From positions 2,944,001 to 3,008,000 of the forward strand of contig NZ_CP045404.1 of assembly GCF_009363715.1 (NCBI RefSeq): DNA of 64,000 nucleotides. The letters are read 5' to 3'. The notes below the pieces were generated by a model, which saw only the letters and a list, made by a program, of their open reading frames with translations, was not told where the DNA came from and ran no database searches. Below, piece after piece: positions 28,999 to 38,665 of this stretch (positions within the stretch are counted from its first letter, which is position 1; each line of letters opens with the position of its first letter). The position numbers and the translations under genes were made by a program. This DNA comes from Roseovarius sp. THAF9 (GTDB lineage Bacteria > Pseudomonadota > Alphaproteobacteria > Rhodobacterales > Rhodobacteraceae).

Positions 28999-29460
28999 AT
29001 GACAACCTCGATGAAGAGGGCTTGGACGGAATACGTCCAGCCGATCCTACGCCGCCCGCCTGAACTGCAGGTCGCGGCTCTGTGCTACCGCGAAATCGCG
29101 TCGGGCGAGAAACAGGTCCTGCTCGTCACCAGTCGCGGCACCGGCCGCTGGATCGTGCCCAAAGGATGGCCGATGGACGGCAAGAAAGCCGCCGAAGCCG
29201 CGCTTCAGGAAGCGTGGGAAGAGGCCGGCGTTGCCGATTGCGCCGCGATCGAGGGCCATGTCGGCAGCTACGCCTACGACAAGCATCTCGATGATGGCTA
29301 CGATGCCCCGGTCGAGGTCGAGGTGTTCAAGGTCCGCGTCAAGCAACTGGCCGACATCTACCCCGAACATGACGAACGCACGCGCCGCTGGGTCAGCCCC
29401 GCCGATGCGGCTGAAATGGTACAGGAACCGGGTCTGAAGGCCATTCTGCTGGAAATGTAA
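28999..29460 (+). CDS. NUDIX hydrolase (diphosphoinositol/diadenosine polyphosphate type)
   Basis: A 153-aa protein of the Nudix fold close to diadenosine polyphosphate/DIPP hydrolases, with WIVPKGWPMDGKKAAEAAL followed by QEAWEEAGV. The core metal ligands Glu71, Glu74 and Glu75 are kept. The usual first Glu of the box is Lys62 and the Arg before Glu71 is Gln70, so the box is slightly degenerate. The substrate is therefore uncertain. It lies between hrpB and the PiT permease on the same strand, with about 80 bases on each side. Confidence 0.92.
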   Translation: MTTSMKRAWTEYVQPILRRPPELQVAALCYREIASGEKQVLLVTSRGTGRWIVPKGWPMDGKKAAEAALQEAWEEAGVADCAAIEGHVGSYAYDKHLDDGYDAPVEVEVFKVRVKQLADIYPEHDERTRRWVSPADAAEMVQEPGLKAILLEM

Positions 29461-29540
29461 CGGTTTTATGACAGTGCGGCATTGAACCGCCGCGCCAGAC
29501 CGGCTAGCGCTCTGCCCCGAACCGGACCGGGAGGGGACCG

Positions 29541-31022
29541 TTGGCCGACAACCCGCAGAACAACCAGTGGAAGACGCTCGACAAGGATCTCGGGCGGATC
29601 TCCCAGATCGAATACGCGACGGCTTACGTCTCGCGGCCCCTGGTCTCGCTCGGCATCGCCTTGGCCTTCATGGTCATCGCGGGGCTTGGCGCGGCGCTCT
29701 TTTTCGGGGCCTTTCCCAGCAATACGGTGGTCATCGTCGCAGCCATCTTCGGTGCCTACATGGCGCTCAATATCGGCGCCAACGACGTGGCGAACAACAT
29801 GGGCCCCGCCGTGGGGGCCAACGCCCTCACCATGGGCGGCGCCATCGTCATCGCGGCCATTTGCGAAAGCGCGGGGGCCCTGCTGGCGGGCGGCGACGTG
29901 GTGTCGACCATTTCCAAGGGCATCATCGACCCTAGCGGCATGCAGAACACCCAGACCTTCATCTGGGCGATGATGGCCGCCCTCATCTCCGCCGCGCTCT
30001 GGGTCAACCTCGCCACCAAGGTCGGTGCGCCCGTGTCAACCACGCATTCGGTCGTGGGCGGCGTCATGGGCGCCGGCATCGCCGCCGCGGGGCTAGCCAC
30101 GGTGAACTGGCCCACCATGGGCGCCATCGCCGCCAGCTGGGTGATCTCGCCCGTGCTGGGCGGGGTCATCGCCGCGGCTTTCCTGGCTCTGATCAAGACC
30201 CGGATCGTCTACCGCGACGACAAGATCGCCGCCGCCCGCCGCTGGGTGCCGATCCTCGTGGGGCTGATGGCCGGCACCTTCGCCACCTACCTTGCCATGA
30301 AGGGCCTCAAACGCATCGTCAAGATCGACATCGGCACTGCCCTCGTGATCGGCGCGGCGGCCGGGGCGGCGATCTATGCCCTGACCATCCCCTTGATCCG
30401 GCGCCAGTCGGAGGGTTTGGAAAACCGCCGCCGCTCGCTCAAGGCGCTCTTCGGCCTGCCGCTCATCATTTCAGCGGCGCTACTGTCCTTCGCTCACGGC
30501 GCGAATGACGTCGCCAACGCCGTGGGCCCCCTCGCGGCCATCGTCTACGCCTCCGAGGCCGGCGGCTTTGCCGGCGAGGTGGCGATCCCGCTCTGGGTCA
30601 TGATCATCGGCGCCTTCGGCATTTCCTTCGGCCTGTTCCTCTTTGGCCCCAAGCTCATCCGCATGGTCGGCAGCCAGATCACCAAGCTCGATCCGATGCG
30701 CGCCTATTGCGTCGCCCTGTCGGCGGCCGTCACCGTCATCGTCGCCAGCTGGCTGGGCCTGCCGGTCAGTTCCACGCATATCGCGGTGGGCGGCGTCTTC
30801 GGCGTCGGCTTTTTCCGCGAATGGTACATGGAACGCCGCCTTCAGAAAGGCCTGACAACCGGCGGCACGGGCAAGCGCCTCGCCCCCGAGGAACGCCGCC
30901 GCCGCAAGCTGGTGCGCCGCAGCCACTTCATGACCATCGTCGCCGCTTGGGTCATCACCGTGCCCGCCGCCGCGGTGATGTCAGCGGTCATCTTCTTCGT
31001 GCTCAACAGCCTGACAGGCTGA
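29541..31022 (+). CDS. Inorganic phosphate transporter, PiT family
   Basis: A 493-aa proton- or cation-coupled phosphate permease with about 11 membrane segments and both inverted family signatures, GANDVANNMGP (79-89) and HGANDVANAVGP (near 330), plus the matching P-V-S-[TS]-TH motifs (VGAPVSTTHS and GLPVSSTHI). The start is TTG at 29541, preceded by GGGAGGGG with 4 bases spacing. It is convergent with the fatty acid hydroxylase gene, with three bases between stops. I see no clear Pho box upstream. Confidence 0.95.
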   Translation: MADNPQNNQWKTLDKDLGRISQIEYATAYVSRPLVSLGIALAFMVIAGLGAALFFGAFPSNTVVIVAAIFGAYMALNIGANDVANNMGPAVGANALTMGGAIVIAAICESAGALLAGGDVVSTISKGIIDPSGMQNTQTFIWAMMAALISAALWVNLATKVGAPVSTTHSVVGGVMGAGIAAAGLATVNWPTMGAIAASWVISPVLGGVIAAAFLALIKTRIVYRDDKIAAARRWVPILVGLMAGTFATYLAMKGLKRIVKIDIGTALVIGAAAGAAIYALTIPLIRRQSEGLENRRRSLKALFGLPLIISAALLSFAHGANDVANAVGPLAAIVYASEAGGFAGEVAIPLWVMIIGAFGISFGLFLFGPKLIRMVGSQITKLDPMRAYCVALSAAVTVIVASWLGLPVSSTHIAVGGVFGVGFFREWYMERRLQKGLTTGGTGKRLAPEERRRRKLVRRSHFMTIVAAWVITVPAAAVMSAVIFFVLNSLTG

Positions 31023-31025
31023 CCC

Positions 31026-32015
31026 TCAGGCCCGCCGCCCGCGCCGGTCCTTCAGCGCCTCGTGCGCTTCGACCGTACCATCGTGGAAGGTCCCGAACCA
31101 CTTGTCCCACGGAACCTCCAGGTTGCCGTAATTCACCTCGAAATAGCGGTGATGCATCTGGTGATGGAACGTCCCCAGCGCCAGTGACTTGCGGTCCTTC
31201 ACCAGCAGGCTTTCGTACCCGGTATGCGAGGTCGCCGCCGTCAGTGCCTGATGCTGCATATGGAACAGGATATGCAGCGGATGCGCCGGCACCACCAGGT
31301 GGATCAGGATCGAGCTGAAGAAGATCACGTGCTCGACGGGGTGCATCGACAGGCCCGACCACGGCCCCACATTGACGTTTCGATGATGCAAGCTGTGTGC
31401 GATCCGGTACAGCGGCCCCCAGTGCAGTGCCCGATGCACCCAGTAGAAATGAAACGATATCCACACCGGCGTCAGCAGAAACAGCAGCACGAACGACACC
31501 GGGCTGTCGGCCCATGCCAAGGCTGGCATCCATCCGTTGCCCATCGCCCAGAACATCCCCACCTCGTAGGCCGTCCAGAACCCGACACCGCTGGTCAGCG
31601 TCCAGAACATGTTGTCCCGCACCTGCCCGCCCAAGCTGAATTGCCGCCCCTTGCGCATCAGGTCGCGCGGGTCGAACTTCAACCGCACGCCTTGCCCGCG
31701 TCGCATGTAGAAGAACCAGTGCAATCCTCCCGCGACCAGCGTCATCAGCACCATGTTCCGCAGCCAGATCCCGGCGATCCAGTCCAGGCTCAGCGTCTTC
31801 GTTGCCTCCAGCGAGGGCTGGAAAAACGCCCAGACGACCAGCGCGATGCCGACAAGCATCAGGTTCTCCGCCACCGCAAACCACCGCGCCGCGATCCATG
31901 ACACCATCCGCCGCGGCTCCGGCGGCCAGCTGAAGAAAGGCGACACGGCAATCGGCACTTCCGGCACGTGGTGCCACCCGGGAAGGGTTTCGCGCCCTCC
32001 TCCGCCGGTGCTCAT
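31026..32015 (-). CDS. Sterol desaturase/fatty acid hydroxylase superfamily protein
   Basis: A 329-aa membrane di-iron protein with the histidine clusters of the superfamily: HFYWVHRALH, HSLHHRN and HHQMHHRYFEVNYG. These coordinate the iron that hydroxylates or desaturates a lipid chain. ATG 32015 overlaps the gnd stop as ATGA, so it is translationally coupled to gnd. Substrate unknown; a hydroxylation of a membrane lipid or carotenoid-like molecule is possible. Confidence 0.9.
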   Translation of the reverse strand: MSTGGGGRETLPGWHHVPEVPIAVSPFFSWPPEPRRMVSWIAARWFAVAENLMLVGIALVVWAFFQPSLEATKTLSLDWIAGIWLRNMVLMTLVAGGLHWFFYMRRGQGVRLKFDPRDLMRKGRQFSLGGQVRDNMFWTLTSGVGFWTAYEVGMFWAMGNGWMPALAWADSPVSFVLLFLLTPVWISFHFYWVHRALHWGPLYRIAHSLHHRNVNVGPWSGLSMHPVEHVIFFSSILIHLVVPAHPLHILFHMQHQALTAATSHTGYESLLVKDRKSLALGTFHHQMHHRYFEVNYGNLEVPWDKWFGTFHDGTVEAHEALKDRRGRRA

Positions 32016-33424
32016 GCCTCGTCCCACCACGGCCCGTGAAACTTGCCGTCCCGGCCCAGTCGCTCGAACCCGTGATACCCGAAGAAATCCCGCTGCGCCT
32101 GGATGATGTTCGCGGTGCCATAGCCCTGCCGCATGCTGTCATACCATTGCAGCGCCGCCGACAGCGCCGGGATCGCGTGGCCATGCGCCACGGCCTCCGC
32201 TACGACCTTGCGCAACGCCGGCACGGTCCGCTTCAGGATCTCCGCGAAACGCGGCGACAGGAACAACTGCCCGTGCGGCAGATCCTCGCGGAACGCCTCC
32301 GAGATATCGTCCAGCAGCACCGATCTGATTATGCAGCCCGCCCGCCAGACCTCGGCAATCCGCGCATGGTCGAGCGCCCACTCATACTCTTGCGACGCCG
32401 CCTCCAGCACGCGAAACCCCTGCGCATAGCACAGAACCCGCGCCGCCATGAACGCCTCCGCCAGGGTGTCCTCATCCAGGGACAGCAGACCGCGTGCGCC
32501 GCCCAGCAGGTCCTGTGCCTTGACGCGCGTGTCCTTCTCAGACGACCACGCGCGCGCGGCCACCGCTGCCTCGATCATGGTCGCGGCCTGCCCCATGCGC
32601 ACCGCCTCCACCACTGCCCAGCGCCCCGTGCCCTTTTGTCCCGCGGCGTCCTTGATGACATCCACCACCGGATGCCCCGTCGCCGGATCGGTATAGGCCA
32701 ACAGTTCGCCGGTGATCTCCACCAGGTAGGATTTCAGCGCGCCGTCGTTCCAACTGGAAAACAGCGCCCCGATCTGCGCCGGCGACCAGACACAGCCGTA
32801 ATGCAGCAGGCCATAGATCTCGGCGATCACCTGCATGTCGGCATATTCGATGCCGTTATGCACAGTCTTGATGAAATGCCCCGCCCCGTCCGGGCCAAGG
32901 TGATCGACGCACGGGTCATCCTCGTACCGCGCTGCGATTGCCCGCAGAACATCACGCAACTGATCCCAGCTGTGATCGCTGCCGCCGACCATCATCGACG
33001 GCCCGTGCCGCGCGCCCTGCTCGCCACCCGACACGCCCATCCCGACGAAATGCAGACCTTTCTCCGAAAGCGCCTTCGACCGCCGCCGCGTGTCATGGAA
33101 ATCGGCATTGCCGCCGTCGATGATCGTGTCGCCCTCCGCCAGCAAGGGCGCCACCTCCTCGATCATCGCATCCATGGGCTTGCCGGACGGGATCATGAAC
33201 AGCATCAATCTCGGCGTCTTCAGCCCGGCCACGAAATCGCGCAAGTTTTCATGCGGATGCAAGCGCGCGGCCAGCGGCCCGGCCTCATCGACAAACGCAC
33301 CGATCCAGTCGGCTTCGCGGTTGGTCACCGCCACCTCGAACCCTTTCTCGGCCATGTTCAGCGCCAGCGCGCTGCCCATCGTGCCCAGCCCGTAAACCCC
33401 GATCTGTGCGATACCGCCTGCCAT
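32012..33424 (-). CDS. gnd: 6-phosphogluconate dehydrogenase, decarboxylating
   Basis: Third enzyme of the oxidative pentose phosphate pathway: 6-phosphogluconate to ribulose 5-phosphate, CO2 and NADPH. The 470-aa product has the NADP-binding IGVYGLGTMGSALALNMAEKG at the N-terminus, the catalytic GVSGGEQGARHGPSMM, VHNGIEYADMQ, and the signature IKDAAGQKGTGRW. Length is normal. GGAGCGG precedes ATG 33424. It is followed by a fatty acid hydroxylase gene with a four-base overlap. Confidence 0.97.
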   Translation of the reverse strand: MAGGIAQIGVYGLGTMGSALALNMAEKGFEVAVTNREADWIGAFVDEAGPLAARLHPHENLRDFVAGLKTPRLMLFMIPSGKPMDAMIEEVAPLLAEGDTIIDGGNADFHDTRRRSKALSEKGLHFVGMGVSGGEQGARHGPSMMVGGSDHSWDQLRDVLRAIAARYEDDPCVDHLGPDGAGHFIKTVHNGIEYADMQVIAEIYGLLHYGCVWSPAQIGALFSSWNDGALKSYLVEITGELLAYTDPATGHPVVDVIKDAAGQKGTGRWAVVEAVRMGQAATMIEAAVAARAWSSEKDTRVKAQDLLGGARGLLSLDEDTLAEAFMAARVLCYAQGFRVLEAASQEYEWALDHARIAEVWRAGCIIRSVLLDDISEAFREDLPHGQLFLSPRFAEILKRTVPALRKVVAEAVAHGHAIPALSAALQWYDSMRQGYGTANIIQAQRDFFGYHGFERLGRDGKFHGPWWDEA

Positions 33425-33518
33425 GTCCGCTCCTATGCTTCCCGGCCAGCGTAGACCGCACCGCGCCGGATGCCAAGAAACCCGACCATGCGGTCCGAGG
33501 GGGTTCCTGCGGCGCGCC

Positions 33519-33552
33519 CTTTTTCTTGGCAGAAATACTCTCGCCGAAGGCC
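33519..33552 (-). repeat. Dispersed intergenic motif, copy C (degenerate)
   Basis: On the minus strand it reads GGCCTTCGGCGA, GAGTATTT, two bases (CT), GCCAAGAAAAAG. It keeps the left flank of copies B and D (CC.TCGGCG) and the GAnTATTT...GCCA..G..AAG pattern, with substitutions. It lies in the 256-base gap between argF and gnd, which holds nothing else I can name. Confidence 0.65.
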
Positions 33553-33680
33553 GTCACAGCATTAGCCTAGCCAAGACACCCAGCGCGCACGCGTCACGCC
33601 CGCCAAGCATCCGAGGAGGCGCCCGCAGGGCAACGACGAGACAAACCTGCGCGCGTGCAACGCGCTCCTGCAGGTCAGGC

Positions 33681-34607
33681 TCAGACGCCCAGACACCAGC
33701 GCATGATCGCTTTCTGTGCGTGCAGGCGGTTCTCGGCCTCGTCGAATACGACCGAGTGCGGCCCGTCCATCACCGGGCTCGTCACCTCTTCCTCGCGATG
33801 CGCGGGCAGGCAATGCATGAACAGCGCGTCGTCCTTGGCGTGCTTCATCAACTCCGCATTCACCTGGTAGGGGCGCAGCATGTTGTGGCGCCGTTCCTTG
33901 CTGGACTGGCTGTCATGCATGCTGACCCACGTATCCGTCACCACCAGATCCGCGCCCTCAACGGCCTTGGCCGCGTCGCGCTCGATGGTGATCGTGCTGC
34001 CCGCCTTGCGCGCCAGCCCGACGAATTCGTCCTCCGGGTCCAGCTGCGCCGGCCCGGTGAATGTCATGTCGAATCCGAACTGTCCCGCCGCGTGCAGGAA
34101 GGATGAACAAACGTTGTTGCCGTCTCCGGCCCAGACCACCTTCTTGCCCTTGATCGGCCCGCGATGTTCTTCATAGGTCATCACGTCGGCCATGATCTGG
34201 CAGGGATGCGTGCGGTCGGTCAGCCCGTTGATCACGGGCACGTCGGCATACTCGGCCATCTCCTGCAGCACGCTTTCATCGAAGGTCCGGATCATGATCA
34301 GGTCGACATAGCGGCTCATCACCCGCGCGGTGTCGGCAATGGTCTCGCCGTGGCCCAGCTGCATGTCCGCGCCCGACAGCACCATCGTCTCGCCGCCCAT
34401 CTGGCGCACCCCCACGTCAAAGCTGGTGCGCGTCCGCGTCGACGGCTTCTCGAAGATCAGCGCGACCATCCGGCCCGCAAGCGGCTGCTCGTCATCGGCC
34501 GCGCCGCGCGGACGGCCCTCGCGCGCGGTTTTCATGTGCCGCGCGCCTTCGATGATCCCGCGCAACTCGCCCGCATCGGTGGTGTGAATATCCAGAAAAT
34601 GCTGCAT
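33681..34607 (-). CDS. argF: Ornithine carbamoyltransferase
   Basis: Makes citrulline from ornithine and carbamoyl phosphate in arginine synthesis. The 308-aa product has the carbamoyl phosphate site STRTRTSF, the motif HPCQIMAD, and the ornithine loop [14 protein letters not shown] 34607 follows GGAGCGGG; a non-ATG frame to 34622 overlaps argD and is not needed. argD lies directly upstream with an 11-base gap, so argD-argF form an operon. Confidence 0.97.
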   Translation of the reverse strand: MQHFLDIHTTDAGELRGIIEGARHMKTAREGRPRGAADDEQPLAGRMVALIFEKPSTRTRTSFDVGVRQMGGETMVLSGADMQLGHGETIADTARVMSRYVDLIMIRTFDESVLQEMAEYADVPVINGLTDRTHPCQIMADVMTYEEHRGPIKGKKVVWAGDGNNVCSSFLHAAGQFGFDMTFTGPAQLDPEDEFVGLARKAGSTITIERDAAKAVEGADLVVTDTWVSMHDSQSSKERRHNMLRPYQVNAELMKHAKDDALFMHCLPAHREEEVTSPVMDGPHSVVFDEAENRLHAQKAIMRWCLGV

Positions 34608-34618
34608 CGTCCCGCTCC

Positions 34619-35806
34619 TCATGCCTCGGCCAGGGCCGTCTTCACCGCAGTCGCGGCCTTGTCCAGCCGCGCCACCGCGTCGCCGATCTCGTCGTCCGAG
34701 ATGATCAACGGCGGCAACAGGCGCACCACATTCTCCGCCGCCGGTACCACGGCCACTTCGGCGTCATAGCCCGCGGCCACGACGTCGGTATTGGTCGCCA
34801 CGCATTCCAGCCCCAGCATCAGGCCCGATCCGCGCACGCCCTTGAAGACCTCGGGATGCGCCGCCACCAGCCCTTCCAGCTTCTGCCGGAACAGGCCCGC
34901 CTTGCGGTTCACCTCGGCCAGGAATGCAGGGTCCGACACGATATCCATCACCGCGCACCCCACCGCACAGCCCAGCGGGTTGCCGCCATAGGTCGAGCCA
35001 TGCGTGCCCGCCGTCATACCGCTGGCCGCATCCTCGGTGGCCAGCACGGCCCCCAGCGGAAAGCCCCCGCCGATGCCCTTCGCGACCATCATGATATCTG
35101 GGGTGGCCCCGGACCACTCATGGGCAAAAAGCCTGCCGGTCCGACCCATCCCGCATTGCACCTCGTCGAATATCAGCAGGATGCCCTTCTCGTCGCACAG
35201 ATCGCGCAGCCCTTTCAGGCACTGGTCCGGCACCGGCTTGATCCCGCCCTCGCCCAGCACCGGCTCCAACAGGATCGCCGCCGTATTTTCGTCGATGGCG
35301 GCGTGCAGCGCGTCGTGATCGCCGAACGGCACATGCTTGAATCCCGGCAAGAGCGGCCCGAACCCCTTGGTCATCTTCTCCGACCCGGCGGCGGCAATCC
35401 CCGCGCTCGACCGGCCATGAAACGAGCCGTCGAATGCGATGATGTCAGTCCGCTCCGGCTGGCCCTTGTCGTGGAAATACTTGCGGCACATCTTCACCGC
35501 CAACTCGCAGGCCTCGGTGCCCGAATTGCAGAAGAAGGCCGTGTCGGCAAAGGTCTCGGCCACCAGCTTGTCGGCCAGCTCCTGCTGCTTGGGAATCTGG
35601 TAGAGGTTCGAGGTGTGCCAAAGCGCCCCCGCCTGCTCGGTCAGGGCCGCCACCAGCGCCGGGTGCGCATGGCCCAGCGCGTTCACCGCGATGCCCGCGC
35701 CAAGGTCCAGGAAACGTCGACCATCCGCCTCGATCAGCCAGGCGCCCTCGCCTTTGACAAAGCTGAGCGGTGCACGATTATACGTCGGCAGAACGGAGGG
35801 GATCAT
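34619..35806 (-). CDS. argD: Acetylornithine/aspartate aminotransferase family protein (ArgD)
   Basis: PLP enzyme converting N-acetylglutamate 5-semialdehyde to N-acetylornithine. The 395-aa product begins [21 protein letters not shown], contains [28 protein letters not shown], the PLP-ring Asp in [14 protein letters not shown], and the PLP lysine in [18 protein letters not shown] 35806 has GAGGA 8 bases upstream. It is the first gene of argDF. It could also act on succinylornithine or other omega-amino acids. Confidence 0.96.
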   Translation of the reverse strand: MIPSVLPTYNRAPLSFVKGEGAWLIEADGRRFLDLGAGIAVNALGHAHPALVAALTEQAGALWHTSNLYQIPKQQELADKLVAETFADTAFFCNSGTEACELAVKMCRKYFHDKGQPERTDIIAFDGSFHGRSSAGIAAAGSEKMTKGFGPLLPGFKHVPFGDHDALHAAIDENTAAILLEPVLGEGGIKPVPDQCLKGLRDLCDEKGILLIFDEVQCGMGRTGRLFAHEWSGATPDIMMVAKGIGGGFPLGAVLATEDAASGMTAGTHGSTYGGNPLGCAVGCAVMDIVSDPAFLAEVNRKAGLFRQKLEGLVAAHPEVFKGVRGSGLMLGLECVATNTDVVAAGYDAEVAVVPAAENVVRLLPPLIISDDEIGDAVARLDKAATAVKTALAEA

Positions 35807-36075
35807 CAGTGGTATCCTCAAACATGGAAGCCCTTTGAGTGCCGTATGGCAGGGCGTTCGTCAATGGTGGAAAGGGTTTGGTGCGCTCCGGCACCGGGGG
35901 ATCGAACAGGCGAACGGGACGTCAGGCGCAGGTGCGGCGGCGTCGGCTTTGAATATATGTGCGGCGTTCGATCATGGGCGCTGACATAGCCGGTTCCGCG
36001 CCCCGCGCAAAGCGTTTTCTTCCGGCGCTTACATGACGCTTGAGTTTCCCCCGTCCGCCTGCCACTGGACAGGCG

Positions 36076-36981
36076 ATGACACCGCCCACCCAGAACCCCG
36101 GCGCAGCCGCGCTTTTGACCCTTGCCGCCGCCGCCTTCATCGCCGGTTGTACACTGCTGGCCAAGGCGCTCGGCACCGACGCGCTCGGCCCAGCTCTGCA
36201 CCCGCTGCAAATCAGCCAGGGCCGGTTCCTCTTCGCGCTCATCGCCATATCGACCTTCGCCGCCGTCACGCGGTTTCGCATTGTGCGCCCGGCGCTGCAC
36301 CTGCACCTTTTGCGCTCAGGCCTCGGCTGGGGCGGCGTCACGCTGATGTTCGCCGCCGCCGCGTTCATCCCGCTCTCCGACGCCACCGCGATCAGCTTCC
36401 TGAACCCGGTATTTGGCATGATGCTCGCCATTCCGATACTGGCCGAGCGTGTCGGCCCCGTCCGCTGGACTGCCGCCGCCATCGCCCTGCTGGGTGCACT
36501 GATCCTGACCCGCCCCGGCGGCGGCACGATCGAGCCCGGCGCGCTTTTGGCGCTGGCCGCCGCCGCCTGCCTCGGCGCGGAACTCATCGCGATCAAGTTT
36601 CTCTCTGGCCGCGAACGCCCGCTGCAAATCCTGCTGATCAACAACGGTTTCGGCTGCCTCATCGCCAGCGCGGCCGCGTTCTTCGTCTGGACCGCACCCA
36701 CGCCTGCGCAATGGGCGGCGCTGGCCGGGATCGGCCTCCTGATGGCCACCGCGCAAACCTGCTTCGTCAACGCGCTGGCCCGCGCCGATGCCAGCTTCGT
36801 CGCCCCTTTCTTCTATGCCACGCTGGTCTTCGCCGCGCTCTACGATGCCGCCGTGTTCTCGGTTCTGCCCGATGCGATATCCGTTCTCGGCGCGCTGACG
36901 GTCCTGTCCGGCGCAGCCCTCCTCGCGTGGCGCGAAGCCCGGCTCAAGGCGCCAACTACTCCACCCGCGCGCCCGCTCTGA
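36076..36981 (+). CDS. EamA family (DMT superfamily) transporter
   Basis: A 301-aa protein with ten hydrophobic segments in two EamA repeats, as in drug/metabolite exporters of the RhaT/YdcZ type (IPLSDATAISFLNPVFGMML in the first repeat, ARADASFVAPFFYATLVFAALYD in the second). ATG 36076 is preferred; a TTG at 36040 would add 12 residues. It is divergent from argD over a 269-base gap in which I see no named element. Substrate unknown. Confidence 0.88.
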   Translation: MTPPTQNPGAAALLTLAAAAFIAGCTLLAKALGTDALGPALHPLQISQGRFLFALIAISTFAAVTRFRIVRPALHLHLLRSGLGWGGVTLMFAAAAFIPLSDATAISFLNPVFGMMLAIPILAERVGPVRWTAAAIALLGALILTRPGGGTIEPGALLALAAAACLGAELIAIKFLSGRERPLQILLINNGFGCLIASAAAFFVWTAPTPAQWAALAGIGLLMATAQTCFVNALARADASFVAPFFYATLVFAALYDAAVFSVLPDAISVLGALTVLSGAALLAWREARLKAPTTPPARPL

Positions 36982-37044
36982 CCCGGCTTGCCATTGCAGG
37001 CCAAATGCCTACGGTCTGCCCCGACGCTGAAAGGAACTCGCCCC

Positions 37045-38214
37045 ATGGCCCATCGCCCCAACCGCCCGCTCTCGCCCGCCACCAAACTGGCGCAGGCCCT
37101 GCGCTATCTCGATCCCGCCACCGGCGCGATCGTGCCGCAGATTCAAACCGCCGCCACCTACGCGCGGGATGAAAACTACGAACTGCGGCAAAGCTACATG
37201 TACCGCCGCGACAGCAACGTCACCACCGAACAGGCCGAGGCGATCATCGCCGACCTCGAAGGCGCGACGGAAAGCCTGCTCTTTTCGTCGGGCATGGGCG
37301 CGGCCACGGCGGTGATCGAACATTTGCCCGCCGACGCGCATGTGGTGGTGCCCGAGGTGATGTATCACGGCGTCCTCGCCCAGTTCAAAACCTACGAGGC
37401 TAAGAACCGCCTGCGGGTCAGCTACTATCCCGCCGGCGATCTCGATGCGATGCAGGCCGCAACGCTCAAGGGCAACACCGCGCTGGTCTGGGTCGAGACC
37501 CCCAACAACCCCAACTGGGACACGACCGACATCGCCGCCGCCGCCAAGATCGCCCATGCCGCCGGCGCAAAACTGGTCACCGACTGCACCGGCACGCCCC
37601 CCTGCGCCACCCGCGCGCTCGATCTCGGCGCGGACATCTCGTTCCACTCTGCCACCAAGTACCTCAACGGCCATTCCGACGTGACCGCAGGCGTGCTTTC
37701 GGTCCGTGAAACCGGCGCCTTTTGCGACGAGATCTTCCACGTCCGCATGATCCAGGGCACCGTCCTGCACTCCTTCGACGCCTTTCTGCTGATCCGCGGG
37801 ATGCGCACGCTGATGCTGCGCTTTGAGCGCGCGACCGAAAACGCCTTGGCCGTGGCGCAACATTTCGAAGGACATCCCGGCATCGACGCCGTCATGTATC
37901 CCGGCCTGCCCTCGCATCCCGACCATGAGATCGCCAAGTGCCAGACCGGCGGCCTCTACGGCGGGATGCTCTCGATCCTCGTCAAGGGCACCGAGCAGAC
38001 CGCCATCGACGTCAGCCGCTATTGCGAGGTTTTCTACCCCGCCACGTCGCTGGGCGGCGTCGAAAGCCTGATCGAACACCGCAAGACCGTCTCGGGCGAA
38101 GGCTTCCCCGTCCATCCCCGCCTCCTGCGCTTGTCCATCGGGATCGAGGACGCGGACGACCTCATCGCCGACCTAGAGCAGGCACTGGAACGCGCCGGGG
38201 CGGCCACGTCGTAA
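37045..38214 (+). CDS. Cys/Met metabolism PLP-dependent enzyme (cystathionine gamma-synthase/lyase family)
   Basis: A 389-aa transsulfuration-family enzyme. It has YMYRRDSNVTTEQAE, the glycine-rich FSSGMGAATAV, WVETPNNPNWDTTDI, TDCTGTPPCATRALDLGADI, and the PLP lysine Lys205 in SFHSATKYLNGHSD. The substrate-specifying residues do not allow a choice between cystathionine gamma-synthase, cystathionine beta-lyase, methionine gamma-lyase or O-acylhomoserine sulfhydrylase. AAGGA stands about 10 bases before ATG 37045. It follows an EamA exporter on the same strand (63-base gap). Confidence 0.9.
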   Translation: MAHRPNRPLSPATKLAQALRYLDPATGAIVPQIQTAATYARDENYELRQSYMYRRDSNVTTEQAEAIIADLEGATESLLFSSGMGAATAVIEHLPADAHVVVPEVMYHGVLAQFKTYEAKNRLRVSYYPAGDLDAMQAATLKGNTALVWVETPNNPNWDTTDIAAAAKIAHAAGAKLVTDCTGTPPCATRALDLGADISFHSATKYLNGHSDVTAGVLSVRETGAFCDEIFHVRMIQGTVLHSFDAFLLIRGMRTLMLRFERATENALAVAQHFEGHPGIDAVMYPGLPSHPDHEIAKCQTGGLYGGMLSILVKGTEQTAIDVSRYCEVFYPATSLGGVESLIEHRKTVSGEGFPVHPRLLRLSIGIEDADDLIADLEQALERAGAATS

Positions 38215-38272
38215 CGTCACCCTTGATCGCTGCCCCCCTTCCCGGGCTAGATGTGACCCGAGGGAAGAGGAC

Positions 38273-38665
38273 ATGCCGCTCAGCATCTTGTTACCGATGG
38301 TCGTGCTCGGCATCGCAGGGATTGCGGTGCTGCTGCACCTGCTCGGCCTCTCGAAACCCGCGACATTCGAGGATGAGGCCGCCGCCCGCCGCGCCTGGCT
38401 GCGCGAATTCCCCGAGGATACGCCGACCCGCGTGATCCTCAGCCACAACCGCCACGCCGCCCTCATCGAAACCGCGAACGGCCCCGGCGTCGTCTGGCCC
38501 ATGGGTGCCGACACCACCGCGCGGCACCTCGACGGCGCGCGGATCACGCAGACCGACACGGGCCTGCGCATCGACCTGCCGGACTACACCGCGCCGCGCA
38601 TCACCCTGACACTCGACCCCGACGAGGCCAGCCTCTGGCCCGGCCTGATGGAGGCATCCCGATGA
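38273..38665 (+). CDS. Small anchored protein, uncharacterised
   Basis: A 130-aa protein with an N-terminal membrane segment (LPMVVLGIAGIAVLLHLLGL, about 7-27) and a soluble domain of about 95 residues (VILSHNRHAALIETANGPGVVWPMG). Its stop overlaps the start of the next gene (fatty acid hydroxylase family) as ATGA, so the two are likely expressed together. No family is recognised. Confidence 0.85.
   Translation: MPLSILLPMVVLGIAGIAVLLHLLGLSKPATFEDEAAARRAWLREFPEDTPTRVILSHNRHAALIETANGPGVVWPMGADTTARHLDGARITQTDTGLRIDLPDYTAPRITLTLDPDEASLWPGLMEASR

Noticed and set aside
32036..33454. 472-codon plus-strand frame opposite gnd
   Set aside because: Antisense to gnd; Arg/His-rich shadow without recognisable domains.
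35807..36075. RNA gene in the argD/EamA gap
   Set aside because: The gap has some GC-rich pairing potential, but no tRNA cloverleaf, SRP RNA or 6S-like signature is visible.
36982..37044. SAM-II type riboswitch before the Cys/Met PLP enzyme
   Set aside because: The 63-base gap has GCTGAAAGGA near the ribosome site, slightly like the end of SAM-II, but the other conserved stretches and pairings cannot be found.
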